Positions 53,754-62,471 of a DNA stretch of 64,000 nucleotides are shown here, piece after piece. The notes beneath the pieces are model-generated. The model did no database searches and was not told the origin of the DNA. It saw only the letters and a list, made by a program, of their open reading frames with translations. The translations under genes were made by a program, and so were the position numbers. The stretch is from Rhodanobacter sp. MP7CTX1. Its GTDB lineage: Bacteria; Pseudomonadota; Gammaproteobacteria; Xanthomonadales; Rhodanobacteraceae. Position 1 is the first letter of the stretch, and each line of letters starts with the position of its first letter. The DNA is taken from NCBI RefSeq assembly GCF_014205795.1, contig NZ_JACHCN010000002.1, positions 124,001 through 188,000 on the forward strand, written 5' to 3'.

Positions 53754-54271
53754 GGCTGGAACTCCCAGGCGAAGGTCTGCCTGGCGGTATCACGGTGGCT
53801 CGCGTCGCCCGCGTCGCGCTCGCTCCAGCTGATTGTCATCGCGCAGTGGCCACCATAGGGTGGTCGCCGGGTGAGTTGGTCCGCGGTCGGGATATAACTG
53901 CTAGCTGTCGTGCAGCTGATGGCGGCAGCAGGGTCCGGTAGGAACGCGGTCAGCAGACTGCTCCAAACCTGTCTGTCGTGCATGGCGAGGCTTGCCGAAG
54001 TGCAGGCCGCCCGCTCACAGTTGGTGGTGCCGGGCACGGGGTAGTCTTTGCCGTTGTACCTGCCACGCCACACGCCCAAGGCGTTCGCCCGCATGCGATC
54101 GGCCATGCCGTCGGCAAGGAAAGTCACCTGGGTCCGCTGGTAAGCGGCCTGGTTGGCCCGCATGGCCATCACCATCAGACCGGCGAGGCCAATCAGACCC
54201 ACGCTGAAGATCAGCAACGCGACGAGCACTTCGATCAGCGAAATACCTCGCTGACGCGACTTGAAAGGCAT
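53750..54271 (-). CDS. pilV: Type IV pilus minor pilin PilV
   Basis: 173 residues. Leader MPFKSRQRG is cut before ISLIEVLVALLIFSVGLIGLAGL, the PilV signature with Glu at position 5. A Cys-containing headgroup follows (NCERAAC, ISCTT). It is the first gene of the cluster here; fimT, which often precedes pilV, is not seen upstream in this window. ATG 54271 with AGGGAGA upstream is preferred over 54307. Confidence 0.92.
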   Translation of the reverse strand: MPFKSRQRGISLIEVLVALLIFSVGLIGLAGLMVMAMRANQAAYQRTQVTFLADGMADRMRANALGVWRGRYNGKDYPVPGTTNCERAACTSASLAMHDRQVWSSLLTAFLPDPAAAISCTTASSYIPTADQLTRRPPYGGHCAMTISWSERDAGDASHRDTARQTFAWEFQP

Positions 54272-54443
54272 GATGACTCTCCCTGTCATCCCTACCGTAT
54301 ACACCAAAATCGCAAGTTATTGCGTTAATATCTTGCGCAATGAGCGATGGCGCGCGCCCCACCCCTTCGAGCTGCACGCAAGCCACCGATGCGTTCCCAT
54401 CTGAGCGGTGCAGGCGAGGTTCCAGCCTTGAAAATCCGCATGA

Positions 54444-54470
54444 AAAAAGCCCGCACTGCGGCGGGCTCTC
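54444..54470 (-). terminator. Rho-independent terminator of the small lipoprotein gene
   Basis: Read on the minus strand: stem AGCCCGCCGCAGTGCGGGCT followed by TTTTTC. It lies about 55 bases after the lipoprotein stop and upstream of pilV, so it insulates the pil operon. Confidence 0.85.
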
Positions 54471-54522
54471 ATCTGGATCGTACGATCGACTGCAGCTCGT
54501 TCGACATCAGGCAACTACATCG

Positions 54523-54870
54523 CTACTTATCCATGCAGCTCTTGACCTGGGTGAAATACCAGGTGTCGTCATAGGCGAATCGCGAATAGTACTTGGCGAG
54601 CGTATGTCCTCCAGACGGCGTGATATCCACAAGCGCGACGATCGGCCCATCCGCTTTTTCCTGGAGCTGGATGCTTGTTCCACCGAACACCGCCTCAGTG
54701 GACATGGGCAGTTGCTTCGCGGACCAAGCGTTGGAAACACAGGAAAGGACGTCTTCCGCCGTGGCGTCTCCCGCATAGACGGCGGTAGGTGCCGCATTGC
54801 GTAGCGATCCCGCGCTGGTGCAGCCTGACAGTAGCGCGATGATGATGACGCAGCCCATGGTTTGTTTCAT
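54523..54870 (-). CDS. Small lipoprotein of unknown function
   Basis: 115 residues. Signal peptide with lipobox (IIALLSGC). The mature part has one more Cys pair candidate (LSCVS near residue 42 and KSCMDK at the end), which could form a disulfide. Sequence around TSIQLQEKADGPIVALVDITP suggests a small beta-rich domain. ATG 54870 (MKQTMGCV) is chosen because the signal peptide starts there. It stands alone, with its own terminator. No family recognised. Confidence 0.75.
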   Translation of the reverse strand: MKQTMGCVIIIALLSGCTSAGSLRNAAPTAVYAGDATAEDVLSCVSNAWSAKQLPMSTEAVFGGTSIQLQEKADGPIVALVDITPSGGHTLAKYYSRFAYDDTWYFTQVKSCMDK

Positions 54871-55020
54871 GGTGATTTCTTTCCGTTGGTTTCGCATTCT
54901 TGACACACCTTACTCGGATAGTTTTTGCCTACCCCGCCGGACGATTGTACAGACACGTCCAGGGCGGCAACGTCCGGTTGAATCGCCCATGACGGCATAG
55001 TCCCTCGCTCGCCATCTACG

Positions 55021-57039
55021 CTAGTGGAACTGATCGCTCGCCGGCACCCAGGAACTGGATGAAGGAGCCGGCTTGTTCAGGGGGCTGCCCGGCGAAGCGC
55101 CACCGCAGCCCGGCGGGATCGGGCCACCGGCAACGCGGGCATCGGCGCACTGCACGCTGTTGTCCAGCTTGACCGCGGCCACGGCGGGCACCGCCGTGCT
55201 GGCCGCGGGCACAGGTGGCACCAGCGGGTTCGCGGGCGGCAGGTTCAGGCGGTTGTAAATCTTGCTGGCCAGCGGGGTGGCCGGCGGATCGGGATTGCCA
55301 CAACCAAACAGTGCGATCGGCAACAGCGGCATCAATTTGCATTCGATGCGCACGCCGCGCGGCAAGTGGAATGTATGCGAGAGGGTGGTTTTTTCCACGG
55401 CGTGGCGCAGCGCGGTGTCGATCGAACTCTCACCCTCAGGCGTCCAGTCCTGTTCGAAGCGGGTGGGCTTGTAGCCGATGTTCGGCGTGCCGTGATTCAT
55501 TATTTCGGTATCGCCATGCGGCTTCAGCTGGATGTAGCTACCGGGCACGCCCTGCTTTTCTCCTTGCGCGGCCCCCGCCTGATTGCCACCCGGCTGACCC
55601 GCGCCCTGCGTTTTTTCACCGACACCCTGATTGTTGCCCTGCCCCGCGGCCGGCTGCGGGCCATTGGCGTGGTTGCCGACGTTTTCCGGCGCGGCAGCCA
55701 CGCCGTTTGGCTCACCGGGCGTGCCGCTTTCGCTGCCTTCGGGTGTGGCGTTGGGTGCCGTGCTGACGTCGTGCATGGCATTCGCCTCTCCCGGGTTGGT
55801 CGCCGTCGCTGGCGACTGGGCAGGAGTTGACTCGGATGATTCGGCCGGTTTGCTGGTGTTTGCAGGTTCCGTGGTCGGCGCGGTGGCTGTCGCGACGGTG
55901 GATGGCGCGTTTAGCTCTGGCCGCGCAACGGACGGCTGGATGGCCGGCGCCGGTAGCTTGTCGGCGTTGGCGATCTTCACCGCCGGCGCCTGCAGCTGTA
56001 CTTTCGGTACCTCGGCAGGAGCCAGCGGCACCGGCTCGAGTGGTTTTTCGGCCGACTGTGCTTCGGCCGGCTGTGCGTCGGCAACCCGGATCGCCGGCGC
56101 CTGCACCTGTGGCAATTCGCGCGGCACGCTCGGCGTGGGCGGGTTCAGTTGAGTTTGCAGGTTCACCGCCGGCGACGGCAGCGCCGGCAACGGGATGGGT
56201 TGCAGCTCGGGCACTGGCGGTGCAGCGGGGATCTGCGGTCGAGCTGGTGCCACGCTGGCTGGTGCGCTGGATTTTGGAACGAGCTCATTCAGCACAATGC
56301 TCGATGCGGTGATAGTCGGCGGCGTCTGCGTGGGTACCTCAGGCATCGTCAGAGACGGCGTCGACGGAAGTGGCCGGGTGCCTTCGAGTTGCGGCTTGCG
56401 TACCAGCTCAGGCTGAAATTTCGGCGGTATCGGAGGCTGCAGCGATGGCGTAGTCACCGCCACCGTGGGTGGTTCACCAGCCAGCGGGATCGGTTGCAGC
56501 TGCTTCGTCGGCGCGGGCCGCGGCACGCTTGCGGGTGGCTTGGGGGCGGCGACTGGCTTGGTTTTCGGCGTCACTGGCTGGGTGGCCGCCAGCGTCACCG
56601 CCGGCAACGGCTGTGCTGAAGGCATCGGCAGTGCCATCGGCGAAGTCGGCATGCTGGCCGTGCTCGCGTTGATCGATGCCACTTGACCGGCATGACCCTG
56701 ATGCCGTGGTCCCAGCTCTTTCGGCGGCGTGCCGCGCGGCGGCGGTGGCGGCTTGGGGGCCTCGATCATGCGCACCTGCAGAAACCGCGCCTTCGCCGCT
56801 GGCAGCAGTACCGGCTGGTAAGCCGGACCGAGCACGAACGCGAACAGGAAGAATAGATGCACAAACAACGAGCCGATCGCAGCGGCCACGCGCAGCCCGC
56901 GCTCGCGAGGTCGTTCACGAATGCGCTGGCGATAGACGATCGCCGGGGCGGTCCCAGCCGCTGGCAAGTTCATAACAAACCATGGCGGCTCGTTGGCTGA
57001 ACGGTTGGCAGCGGAGCGGTCCGAGGGCGTATGGGGCAT
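55021..57039 (-). CDS. TonB-like proline-rich protein with unrecognised C-terminal domain (large paralogue)
   Basis: 672 residues. A cytoplasmic N-terminus of about 50 residues is followed by one transmembrane helix (AAAIGSLFVHLFFLFAFVL), then a very long Pro/Ala/Thr-rich periplasmic region (about 90-480). A compact C-terminal domain shares with its upstream neighbour the pattern GDTxIM...TRFxxDW...KTTxxHTFxLPxGVxIxC (about 515-580), and ends with Cys in FGCGN, QCADAR and PGCGG. The topology is like TonB, but the C-terminal domain is not the TonB fold I would recognise. No exbB/exbD nearby. It lies 42 bases after the paralogue and is probably co-transcribed. Confidence 0.7.
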   Translation of the reverse strand: MPHTPSDRSAANRSANEPPWFVMNLPAAGTAPAIVYRQRIRERPRERGLRVAAAIGSLFVHLFFLFAFVLGPAYQPVLLPAAKARFLQVRMIEAPKPPPPPRGTPPKELGPRHQGHAGQVASINASTASMPTSPMALPMPSAQPLPAVTLAATQPVTPKTKPVAAPKPPASVPRPAPTKQLQPIPLAGEPPTVAVTTPSLQPPIPPKFQPELVRKPQLEGTRPLPSTPSLTMPEVPTQTPPTITASSIVLNELVPKSSAPASVAPARPQIPAAPPVPELQPIPLPALPSPAVNLQTQLNPPTPSVPRELPQVQAPAIRVADAQPAEAQSAEKPLEPVPLAPAEVPKVQLQAPAVKIANADKLPAPAIQPSVARPELNAPSTVATATAPTTEPANTSKPAESSESTPAQSPATATNPGEANAMHDVSTAPNATPEGSESGTPGEPNGVAAAPENVGNHANGPQPAAGQGNNQGVGEKTQGAGQPGGNQAGAAQGEKQGVPGSYIQLKPHGDTEIMNHGTPNIGYKPTRFEQDWTPEGESSIDTALRHAVEKTTLSHTFHLPRGVRIECKLMPLLPIALFGCGNPDPPATPLASKIYNRLNLPPANPLVPPVPAASTAVPAVAAVKLDNSVQCADARVAGGPIPPGCGGASPGSPLNKPAPSSSSWVPASDQFH

Positions 57040-57081
57040 GCTGCCAGTGTAATGGGCCCCACGCGCGTTGCGAATGACACC

Positions 57082-58329
57082 TCAAGGGTGACTGACGGCA
57101 CCCGCGGCACGCTCGCGCAGCTCGGCATCGACCGCGCGAATCGGCGTATCGACCGGGCAGCCACTGGCCAGCGGTTTGCCGGCGCGATACATCGCGATGC
57201 AGGCGTCCTCGCTGGGTGGTTTCGGCGCTTGTGGATCCGGCGCCAACGATTGCGCCGGCGCCATGTTCAAACGCTCGTCACCATCCTTCGCTGACGGCGG
57301 CGCTGGAGGATCACCGCCGCAGCCGCCAGCCAGCATCGCCAGGGAAACGCCGCAATGGATATGCACGCCCTTGGGCAGGGTAAACGTATGCGTCACCGTC
57401 GTCTTGTCCACCGCTTTCTGCAGCGCGCGGTCAACGACGTTGCCACTACCCCAATCGCCATTGAAACGGGTGGTCTGGTATTTGACGACATCCTTGTTCT
57501 GCATGATCTGCGTGTCACCCTTCGGCATGCCCTGCACGTAACCGGCCGCGGACGGGGCAGGCGCACTGCTCGCCGCTGTCGGCAGCAATGCCTGCCCATT
57601 GTTGTCGAACAACTTCGCAGGCGGCGCCGTGGACGACGAGGCTGCTGGCAACTGCACGGTCATGGCGTCCTTCGACACCGGCTCCACGTGCTTCAACACC
57701 ACACGTGGCCGTGGGGGAAGTGCGGGCAGTTCCGGGGGCGGGGGCGGCTCGACGTCGGTCGGTACCGCACGCTCGATGAAGCGCACTTGCATCACTTCGG
57801 CGCGTTGCACATACGCGGCCGCCGGCGCCGGCGGCGGGCGCATCTCCTGCCAGGTCACCCATATGAACAGCACATGCAGCAGGGCGGCCACCACCAACGC
57901 CAGCCACAGTTGCCGACGATCGGGGGGCGATTTGCGCCAACGCAGCTGCCGCAGTACCGCCAGAGTTGGCCCGTCCAGCGGTGTCAGTCCGTAATTCGGA
58001 TGATCGAAACCCTGCGGCGTCCAACGGTGATGTTCGACCTGCGGCGGATGAACGATGACGATGCCTCGATGGTTGCGGTAGCCGCGGGCAGGATGCCTTG
58101 ACGTGCTTGAACCCAGGAAGACTGGCTGAAGAGCCGGTCCGGCTACCTCGTTGGGGATTCCCGCGCCCAGTGCAGACCACGGGGCAAGGCCGCGGTTCCC
58201 CGCACTGCAGCTTGACCGCACCCGCCGTTCGCTCAAGTCTAGGCGGGCGGCGCCTCGCGCCGCTCCGCCATGACCGCTTTCGCCCTGTTCCGGAGCCGCA
58301 TTCACCCGGTACACACGAAGGACGACCAT
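57082..58329 (-). CDS. TonB-like protein with unrecognised C-terminal domain (small paralogue)
   Basis: Up to 415 residues. After a poorly conserved-looking N-terminus comes DGPTLAVLRQLRWRK, one transmembrane helix (LWLALVVAALLHVLFIW), a Pro-rich stretch (PPPPPELPALPPRP) and the C-terminal domain GDTQIM...TRFNGDW...DKTTVTHTFTLPKGVHIHC, shared with the larger paralogue. Cys occur in IHCGV, GGCGG, DACIA and SGCPV. The first 90 residues have unusual composition and overlap the likely promoter of the divergent EF-G-like gene, so the true start may lie further in, at a GTG or TTG. Function unknown. Confidence 0.65.
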   Translation of the reverse strand: MVVLRVYRVNAAPEQGESGHGGAARGAARLDLSERRVRSSCSAGNRGLAPWSALGAGIPNEVAGPALQPVFLGSSTSRHPARGYRNHRGIVIVHPPQVEHHRWTPQGFDHPNYGLTPLDGPTLAVLRQLRWRKSPPDRRQLWLALVVAALLHVLFIWVTWQEMRPPPAPAAAYVQRAEVMQVRFIERAVPTDVEPPPPPELPALPPRPRVVLKHVEPVSKDAMTVQLPAASSSTAPPAKLFDNNGQALLPTAASSAPAPSAAGYVQGMPKGDTQIMQNKDVVKYQTTRFNGDWGSGNVVDRALQKAVDKTTVTHTFTLPKGVHIHCGVSLAMLAGGCGGDPPAPPSAKDGDERLNMAPAQSLAPDPQAPKPPSEDACIAMYRAGKPLASGCPVDTPIRAVDAELRERAAGAVSHP

Positions 58330-58419
58330 GACGGCCCGCCATCGTCAGTCGCCAACGTGCGGCCTCATGCGGCGCCGTTCATGCCACGAGGCTGCGCCCT
58401 GCATTGGGAGGGTCGCATC

Positions 58420-60459
58420 GTGTCGTACACCACGGAAAGCATCCGCAATATCGCGCTCGCCGGCCACGCCGGTGTGGGCAAGACCACGCTGTTCGAAGCT
58501 CTGCTGCTGGCCGGAGGCGTGATCCAGACGCCGGGCACGGTGGAGCGCGGAAGTACGGTCTCGGACACCGACAGCCAGGAAAAGGCGCGCGTCCATTCGA
58601 TCGACAGCTGCGTCACGCATATCGACCATGCGGGCTGTCACATCAACCTCATCGACACTGCCGGCTATGCCGATTTCCGCGGCGCCACGCTGTCAGCACT
58701 GGCCGCAGTGGAAACCGTGGCGGTGGTCGTCAATGCCATCAACGGCATCGAGCACGGCACCCGCCGCTTGATGGCGCATGCGCAACAGCGCGGACTGGCA
58801 CGCGTGCTGGTGATCAACAAGATCGATTTCGACGGCGCAGACCTGGCCGCGCTGGTCGACGCGCTGCGCGAGGAGTTCGGCAACGAGTGTCTGCCGGTGA
58901 ACCTGCCCGCTGGTCACGGCAAACGCGTGCTCGACTGCTTCTTCCACAGCGAAGGCACCACCGATTTTTCCTCGCTGGCCGAAGCGCATCAGCGCATTGT
59001 CGATCAGGTCGTCGAGATCAACGAAACCATGATGGGCGACTACCTCGACGCCGGCGAAGGCGCGTTGACGCCACAGCAATTGCACGACGCCTTCGAGCAA
59101 TGCCTGCGCGAGGGGCACCTGGTGCCTATCTGTTTTGTCAGCGCACGCACCGGAGCCGGCGTGCACGAGTTGCTGGATGTCGCCGCGCGACTGCTGCCGA
59201 ATCCGGCCGAGGGCAACCCACCACCGTTCGTACGCGGTGATGGTGAACCACTGGTGGTCGGCGCCAATCCAGCGACACACGTGATCGCCGACGTGTTCAA
59301 GATCATCAACGATCCGTTCGTCGGCAAGCTCGGCGTGTTCCGCGTGTGGCAGGGCACGATTCGCCGTGACAGTCAGCTGCTGATCGACGACGGCCGCAAA
59401 CCCTTCAAGGTCGGCCATCTGTTTCGTTTACAGGGCAAGACGCACGTGGAGATCGAGGCGGCAATTCCCGGCGACATCGCCGCTGTGGCGAAGATCGAGG
59501 ATATGCACTTCGATGCGGTGCTGCATGACTCGCACGATGAAGATCGCATCACGCTTGCACCGCTTGCCTTTCCCTCACCGATGTTCGGCCTGGCGTTGGT
59601 GCCCATGCACAAGGGACAAGAGCAGAAACTCTCCAACGCCCTGTCGCGACTGGCCGAAGAAGATCCATGCTTCCGCGTCGAGCATCACAAGGAGCTCAAC
59701 GAGACGGTGGTGCGCGGCCTATCCGACCTGCATCTGAAAGTCATGCTGGAACGCATGCGTGAGCGCTACGGCGTCGAAGTGGTCACCCATCCGCCGCGCA
59801 TCGCGTATCGCGAAACCATCGCCGGCCACGCTGAAGGTCACCACCGGCACAAGAAACAGACCGGCGGTGCCGGCCAGTTCGGTGAGGTGTTCCTGCGGGT
59901 GGAACCGCTCGATCGCGGCGCCGGATTCGAGTTCATCGATGCGGTGAAGGGCGGCGTGATTCCCGGTCAGTTCCTGCCGGCGATCGAGAAAGGCGTACGC
60001 CAGGCGATGGAGCACGGCGCCATTGCCGGCTATCCGTTGCAAGACCTTCGGGTGACCGTCTACGACGGCAAATACCATCCGGTCGACTCAAAAGAAGTCG
60101 CGTTCATCAGCGCCGGCAAGAAGGCGTTTCTCGATGCCATCAGCAAGGCTCGCCCGGTGGTACTCGAGCCGATTGTCAACGTCGAAGTGGCGATTCCCGA
60201 GCACAACGTCGGCGACGTCACCGGCGGCCTCGCCGGCAAGCGCGCGCGCATCATGGGTACCGACAGCCAGCGCGGTGGCGAGCTGGTGATCAAGGCGCAG
60301 GCTCCGCTGGCTGAACTGATCGACTATCCGACTGAGCTGAAATCGATGACGGGTGGCCGCGGCCGCTACAGCCTTGATCTCAGCCATTACGAAACCGTCC
60401 CATCGACGGTGCAGAAGCAGCTCAGCGAAGCATGGAAACCGCATGCCGAGGAGGATTGA
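58420..60459 (+). CDS. EF-G-like translational GTPase
   Basis: 679 residues with all EF-G domains: G domain (GHAGVGKT at 15-22, NKID at 133-136), domain II, the RVEHHKELNETVVRGLSDLHL region of domain III, and domains IV/V with KKQTGGAGQFGEV and VGDVTGGLAGKRARI. Switch II reads DTAGYADF (79-86), so the catalytic His of standard EF-G (DTPGH) is Tyr83. This is typical of the secondary EF-G-like group and suggests a role other than ordinary elongation. The GTG at 58420 has GGGAGG eight bases upstream and is clearly the start; upstream ATGs have none. Confidence 0.92.
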   Translation: MSYTTESIRNIALAGHAGVGKTTLFEALLLAGGVIQTPGTVERGSTVSDTDSQEKARVHSIDSCVTHIDHAGCHINLIDTAGYADFRGATLSALAAVETVAVVVNAINGIEHGTRRLMAHAQQRGLARVLVINKIDFDGADLAALVDALREEFGNECLPVNLPAGHGKRVLDCFFHSEGTTDFSSLAEAHQRIVDQVVEINETMMGDYLDAGEGALTPQQLHDAFEQCLREGHLVPICFVSARTGAGVHELLDVAARLLPNPAEGNPPPFVRGDGEPLVVGANPATHVIADVFKIINDPFVGKLGVFRVWQGTIRRDSQLLIDDGRKPFKVGHLFRLQGKTHVEIEAAIPGDIAAVAKIEDMHFDAVLHDSHDEDRITLAPLAFPSPMFGLALVPMHKGQEQKLSNALSRLAEEDPCFRVEHHKELNETVVRGLSDLHLKVMLERMRERYGVEVVTHPPRIAYRETIAGHAEGHHRHKKQTGGAGQFGEVFLRVEPLDRGAGFEFIDAVKGGVIPGQFLPAIEKGVRQAMEHGAIAGYPLQDLRVTVYDGKYHPVDSKEVAFISAGKKAFLDAISKARPVVLEPIVNVEVAIPEHNVGDVTGGLAGKRARIMGTDSQRGGELVIKAQAPLAELIDYPTELKSMTGGRGRYSLDLSHYETVPSTVQKQLSEAWKPHAEED

Positions 60460-60614
60460 CGCGCCGCATGCAAGCGTGCCCGCGATGATGGTGCCGCGGT
60501 CCGGGTGATCGGGCCGCAGAGCCGAACACGAAGCGGTGCTTGACGCGCGGCTTTCGCACCACTACCTCAGTCTTCAGAAATTGCGCTGATTCCAGCGAGC
60601 GCAGGAGAATCCCG

Positions 60615-61121
60615 ATGAGCCGAGCCTTCGTCAAGGAATCGGATGACGCCGCACCAGCATTGCCAGACCTGCCGCTGAGCGACCACCCGAACTACGTCAC
60701 CCCGCGCGGACTCGCGCAATTGCATGCACGCCTGACCGCTGCACAAGCGCGACGCGATGTGTTGATGAACTCTGCCGACACGATGGCGCAGCAAAACGAA
60801 CTGGCTCCGCTGGAGCGTGACCTGCGCTGGCTCTCCGCACGCGTACACAGTGCAATCGAAGTCGACCTGCTGACTCAGCCGGAAGATCGCGTGGCGTTTG
60901 GTGCCAGCGTGACTGTGGACAGTGCCGAAGGCGAGCAGCGCTACTGCATCGTTGGCGAGGACGAGGCCGATGCCGAACAGCATCGGGTCAGCTACCTCTC
61001 CCCGCTGGCACAGGCGCTGCTTGGCGCCCACGTCGGCGACGAGGTGAGCTGGCGGCGCCCGGCCGGCGACCTGGTCATCGAAGTCGTTGCCATCGATTAC
61101 ACCTGTGACACCGAGGTGTGA
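60615..61121 (+). CDS. GreA/GreB-family transcription factor, atypical tip
   Basis: 168 residues beginning MSRAFVKE. An N-terminal coiled coil (TPRGLAQLHARLTAAQARRD, about 38-100) is followed by a C-terminal FKBP-like domain (VAFGASVTVD, YCIVGEDEAD, ISPLA-like LSPLAQALLGAHVGDEV) that binds RNA polymerase. GreA and GreB carry acidic GDxSENAEY at the coiled-coil tip to stimulate RNA cleavage; here the region reads MNSADTMAQQNELAPLE, so that activity may be absent or altered. ATG 60615 has GGAGAA upstream. It lies 155 bases after the EF-G-like gene. Confidence 0.85.
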   Translation: MSRAFVKESDDAAPALPDLPLSDHPNYVTPRGLAQLHARLTAAQARRDVLMNSADTMAQQNELAPLERDLRWLSARVHSAIEVDLLTQPEDRVAFGASVTVDSAEGEQRYCIVGEDEADAEQHRVSYLSPLAQALLGAHVGDEVSWRRPAGDLVIEVVAIDYTCDTEV

Positions 61122-61187
61122 TCCTCATGTCGAATCAGCCAGGCCAAAGCGCGTCCTCCCCTGCCTGCGCAGGCGTGCACCGAAACG

Positions 61188-61318
61188 CTCCCTCCCCTGC
61201 TTGCCCCGAAGAAGGGACTCCCTTCGGTCGCAAGGGAGGGTTGGGGAAGGGTTGCTTATGATCTCAGGCAAGCTCGGACCACCCCCTCCCAACCTCCCCC
61301 TGCCAGCAGGGGGAGGGG
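61188..61318. repeat. Inverted pair of family-A repeats, left copy with extended hairpin
   Basis: The left copy (61188-61251) has the long apex CCCCGAAGAAGGGACTCCCT followed by TCGG, matching the long copy at 14799-14860 in reverse. The right copy (61281-61318) is the short form. The pair lies between the GreB-like and SET genes, which converge. Confidence 0.85.
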
Positions 61319-61330
61319 CAAGGCGGAAGC

Positions 61331-61798
61331 TCAACGCTTGGGCTTGAGCATGGTCCCAATGCATTTCGGCGAGCCGCAGCGGCACGCCCACAATTTCTTC
61401 AGACGTGCGGTATGTGGAACCTCGAGCACGATGCCGTAGTCGTAGGTGAGTTCTTCGCCGGGCTTGATGTTGCGGATCGCCTCGATCACCACCTTGTCGC
61501 GGCGCGGATCGCCGCTGGCGCTCTCCTCGACCAGCGCACGGCAGTTCGGCGCGCAGCTGTGGTTGATCCAGCGCGTCGTGTTGCCCTGCTGGTTGGCGTC
61601 GATGATGTACTGCTCGTTGAGCGTGAACAGAAACGTATGGCCGGTTTCGCCGCCGTCGCCGTAAAGATCGTCAGCCTCGGCATGGGTCAACAACTTGCCC
61701 TTGTACTCGATGATTTCCTCGCCCTTGGCGATGGCAGAAGTGGCGAAAACGCCATTGCCATGGATCGGCGAACGGCGAGCGGTAATACGACGGGTCAT
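61331..61798 (-). CDS. SET-domain protein lysine methyltransferase
   Basis: 155 residues, essentially a bare SET domain with post-SET. SAM- and substrate-site motifs are SPIHGNGVFA at the start, INHSCAPNC (about 95-103) and EELTYDYG (about 129-136). The post-SET zinc motif CRCGSPKCIG follows. It should transfer methyl groups from S-adenosylmethionine to a lysine of an unknown protein; the domain is best known from eukaryotic histone methyltransferases but occurs in several bacteria. ATG 61798 (MTRRITARRS) fits the domain start. Confidence 0.9.
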   Translation of the reverse strand: MTRRITARRSPIHGNGVFATSAIAKGEEIIEYKGKLLTHAEADDLYGDGGETGHTFLFTLNEQYIIDANQQGNTTRWINHSCAPNCRALVEESASGDPRRDKVVIEAIRNIKPGEELTYDYGIVLEVPHTARLKKLWACRCGSPKCIGTMLKPKR

Positions 61799-61919
61799 GA
61801 AGGAGTCTGCAGAGTTGGGAAGACCCGCGATGATGCCCGCTGCACCTCGCAATGGGAACAGGCGCTGACTTTGGCATACCGGCTGGGCTAAGATTCAAAC
61901 AATCGTTTGAGGCGTACCC

Positions 61920-62402
61920 ATGAAACGACTGCTGAGAAGTTTTCTGCTGGTGTTGCTGGCCGTTGGCCTGATCGCCTGCGGGCCACCGAAAAAGAGCGTG
62001 TTCCCGCCGACTGTGACCGTCCAGCAGCTGCGGGTGCTGCCGAATGGCCACTGGCAACTGACCGTGCGCATCCAGAACAACAGCTACGGCGAGATGGATT
62101 TCAATTCACTCGAAGGCCAGCTGCAGATCGCCGCGCTGATGCCTATCCGCCTGCACGGAACGTTTGAGCTCGACGTTCCCCCGCTGGTCGGCGATGTGGT
62201 CCAGCTCGACATCCTGCCAACCACGGCGATGACGCAGGCGTTGCAGGTGATCGCGAGCAAGGGCAGCGCCGGTTCGCTCGCCTATCGCGTCAGCGGCAGC
62301 ACCAACGCCAAGCCGGAGCAGGAAAAGCAGACACGCGACTTCACCTTCAGCGGCAGCGACTGGCTATCGCCGGTGCCGGGTATTGCGAACACCTACCGCT
62401 GA
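61920..62402 (+). CDS. LEA type 2 (WHy-domain-like) lipoprotein
   Basis: 160 residues. Signal peptide with lipobox (LLAVGLIACG). The mature domain (VTVQQLRVLPNGHWQLTVRI, then NNSYGEMDFNSLEGQL) has the alternating pattern of LEA14/WHy beta-sandwich domains, which are linked to desiccation or stress tolerance in other organisms. It is divergent from the SET gene, with about 120 bases between. Function is inferred only at family level. Confidence 0.75.
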   Translation: MKRLLRSFLLVLLAVGLIACGPPKKSVFPPTVTVQQLRVLPNGHWQLTVRIQNNSYGEMDFNSLEGQLQIAALMPIRLHGTFELDVPPLVGDVVQLDILPTTAMTQALQVIASKGSAGSLAYRVSGSTNAKPEQEKQTRDFTFSGSDWLSPVPGIANTYR

Positions 62403-62471
62403 CACCTGCAACGACATCCTCAAGAACCAACGCCCCCTCAAACATCGCCCCTACGAATCCCAGGAATCACC

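Noticed and set aside
57515-58342. A 275-codon minus-strand frame overlapping the small TonB-like gene
   Set aside because: It is an alternative frame of the same strand; the other frame carries the membrane helix and the domain shared with the paralogue.
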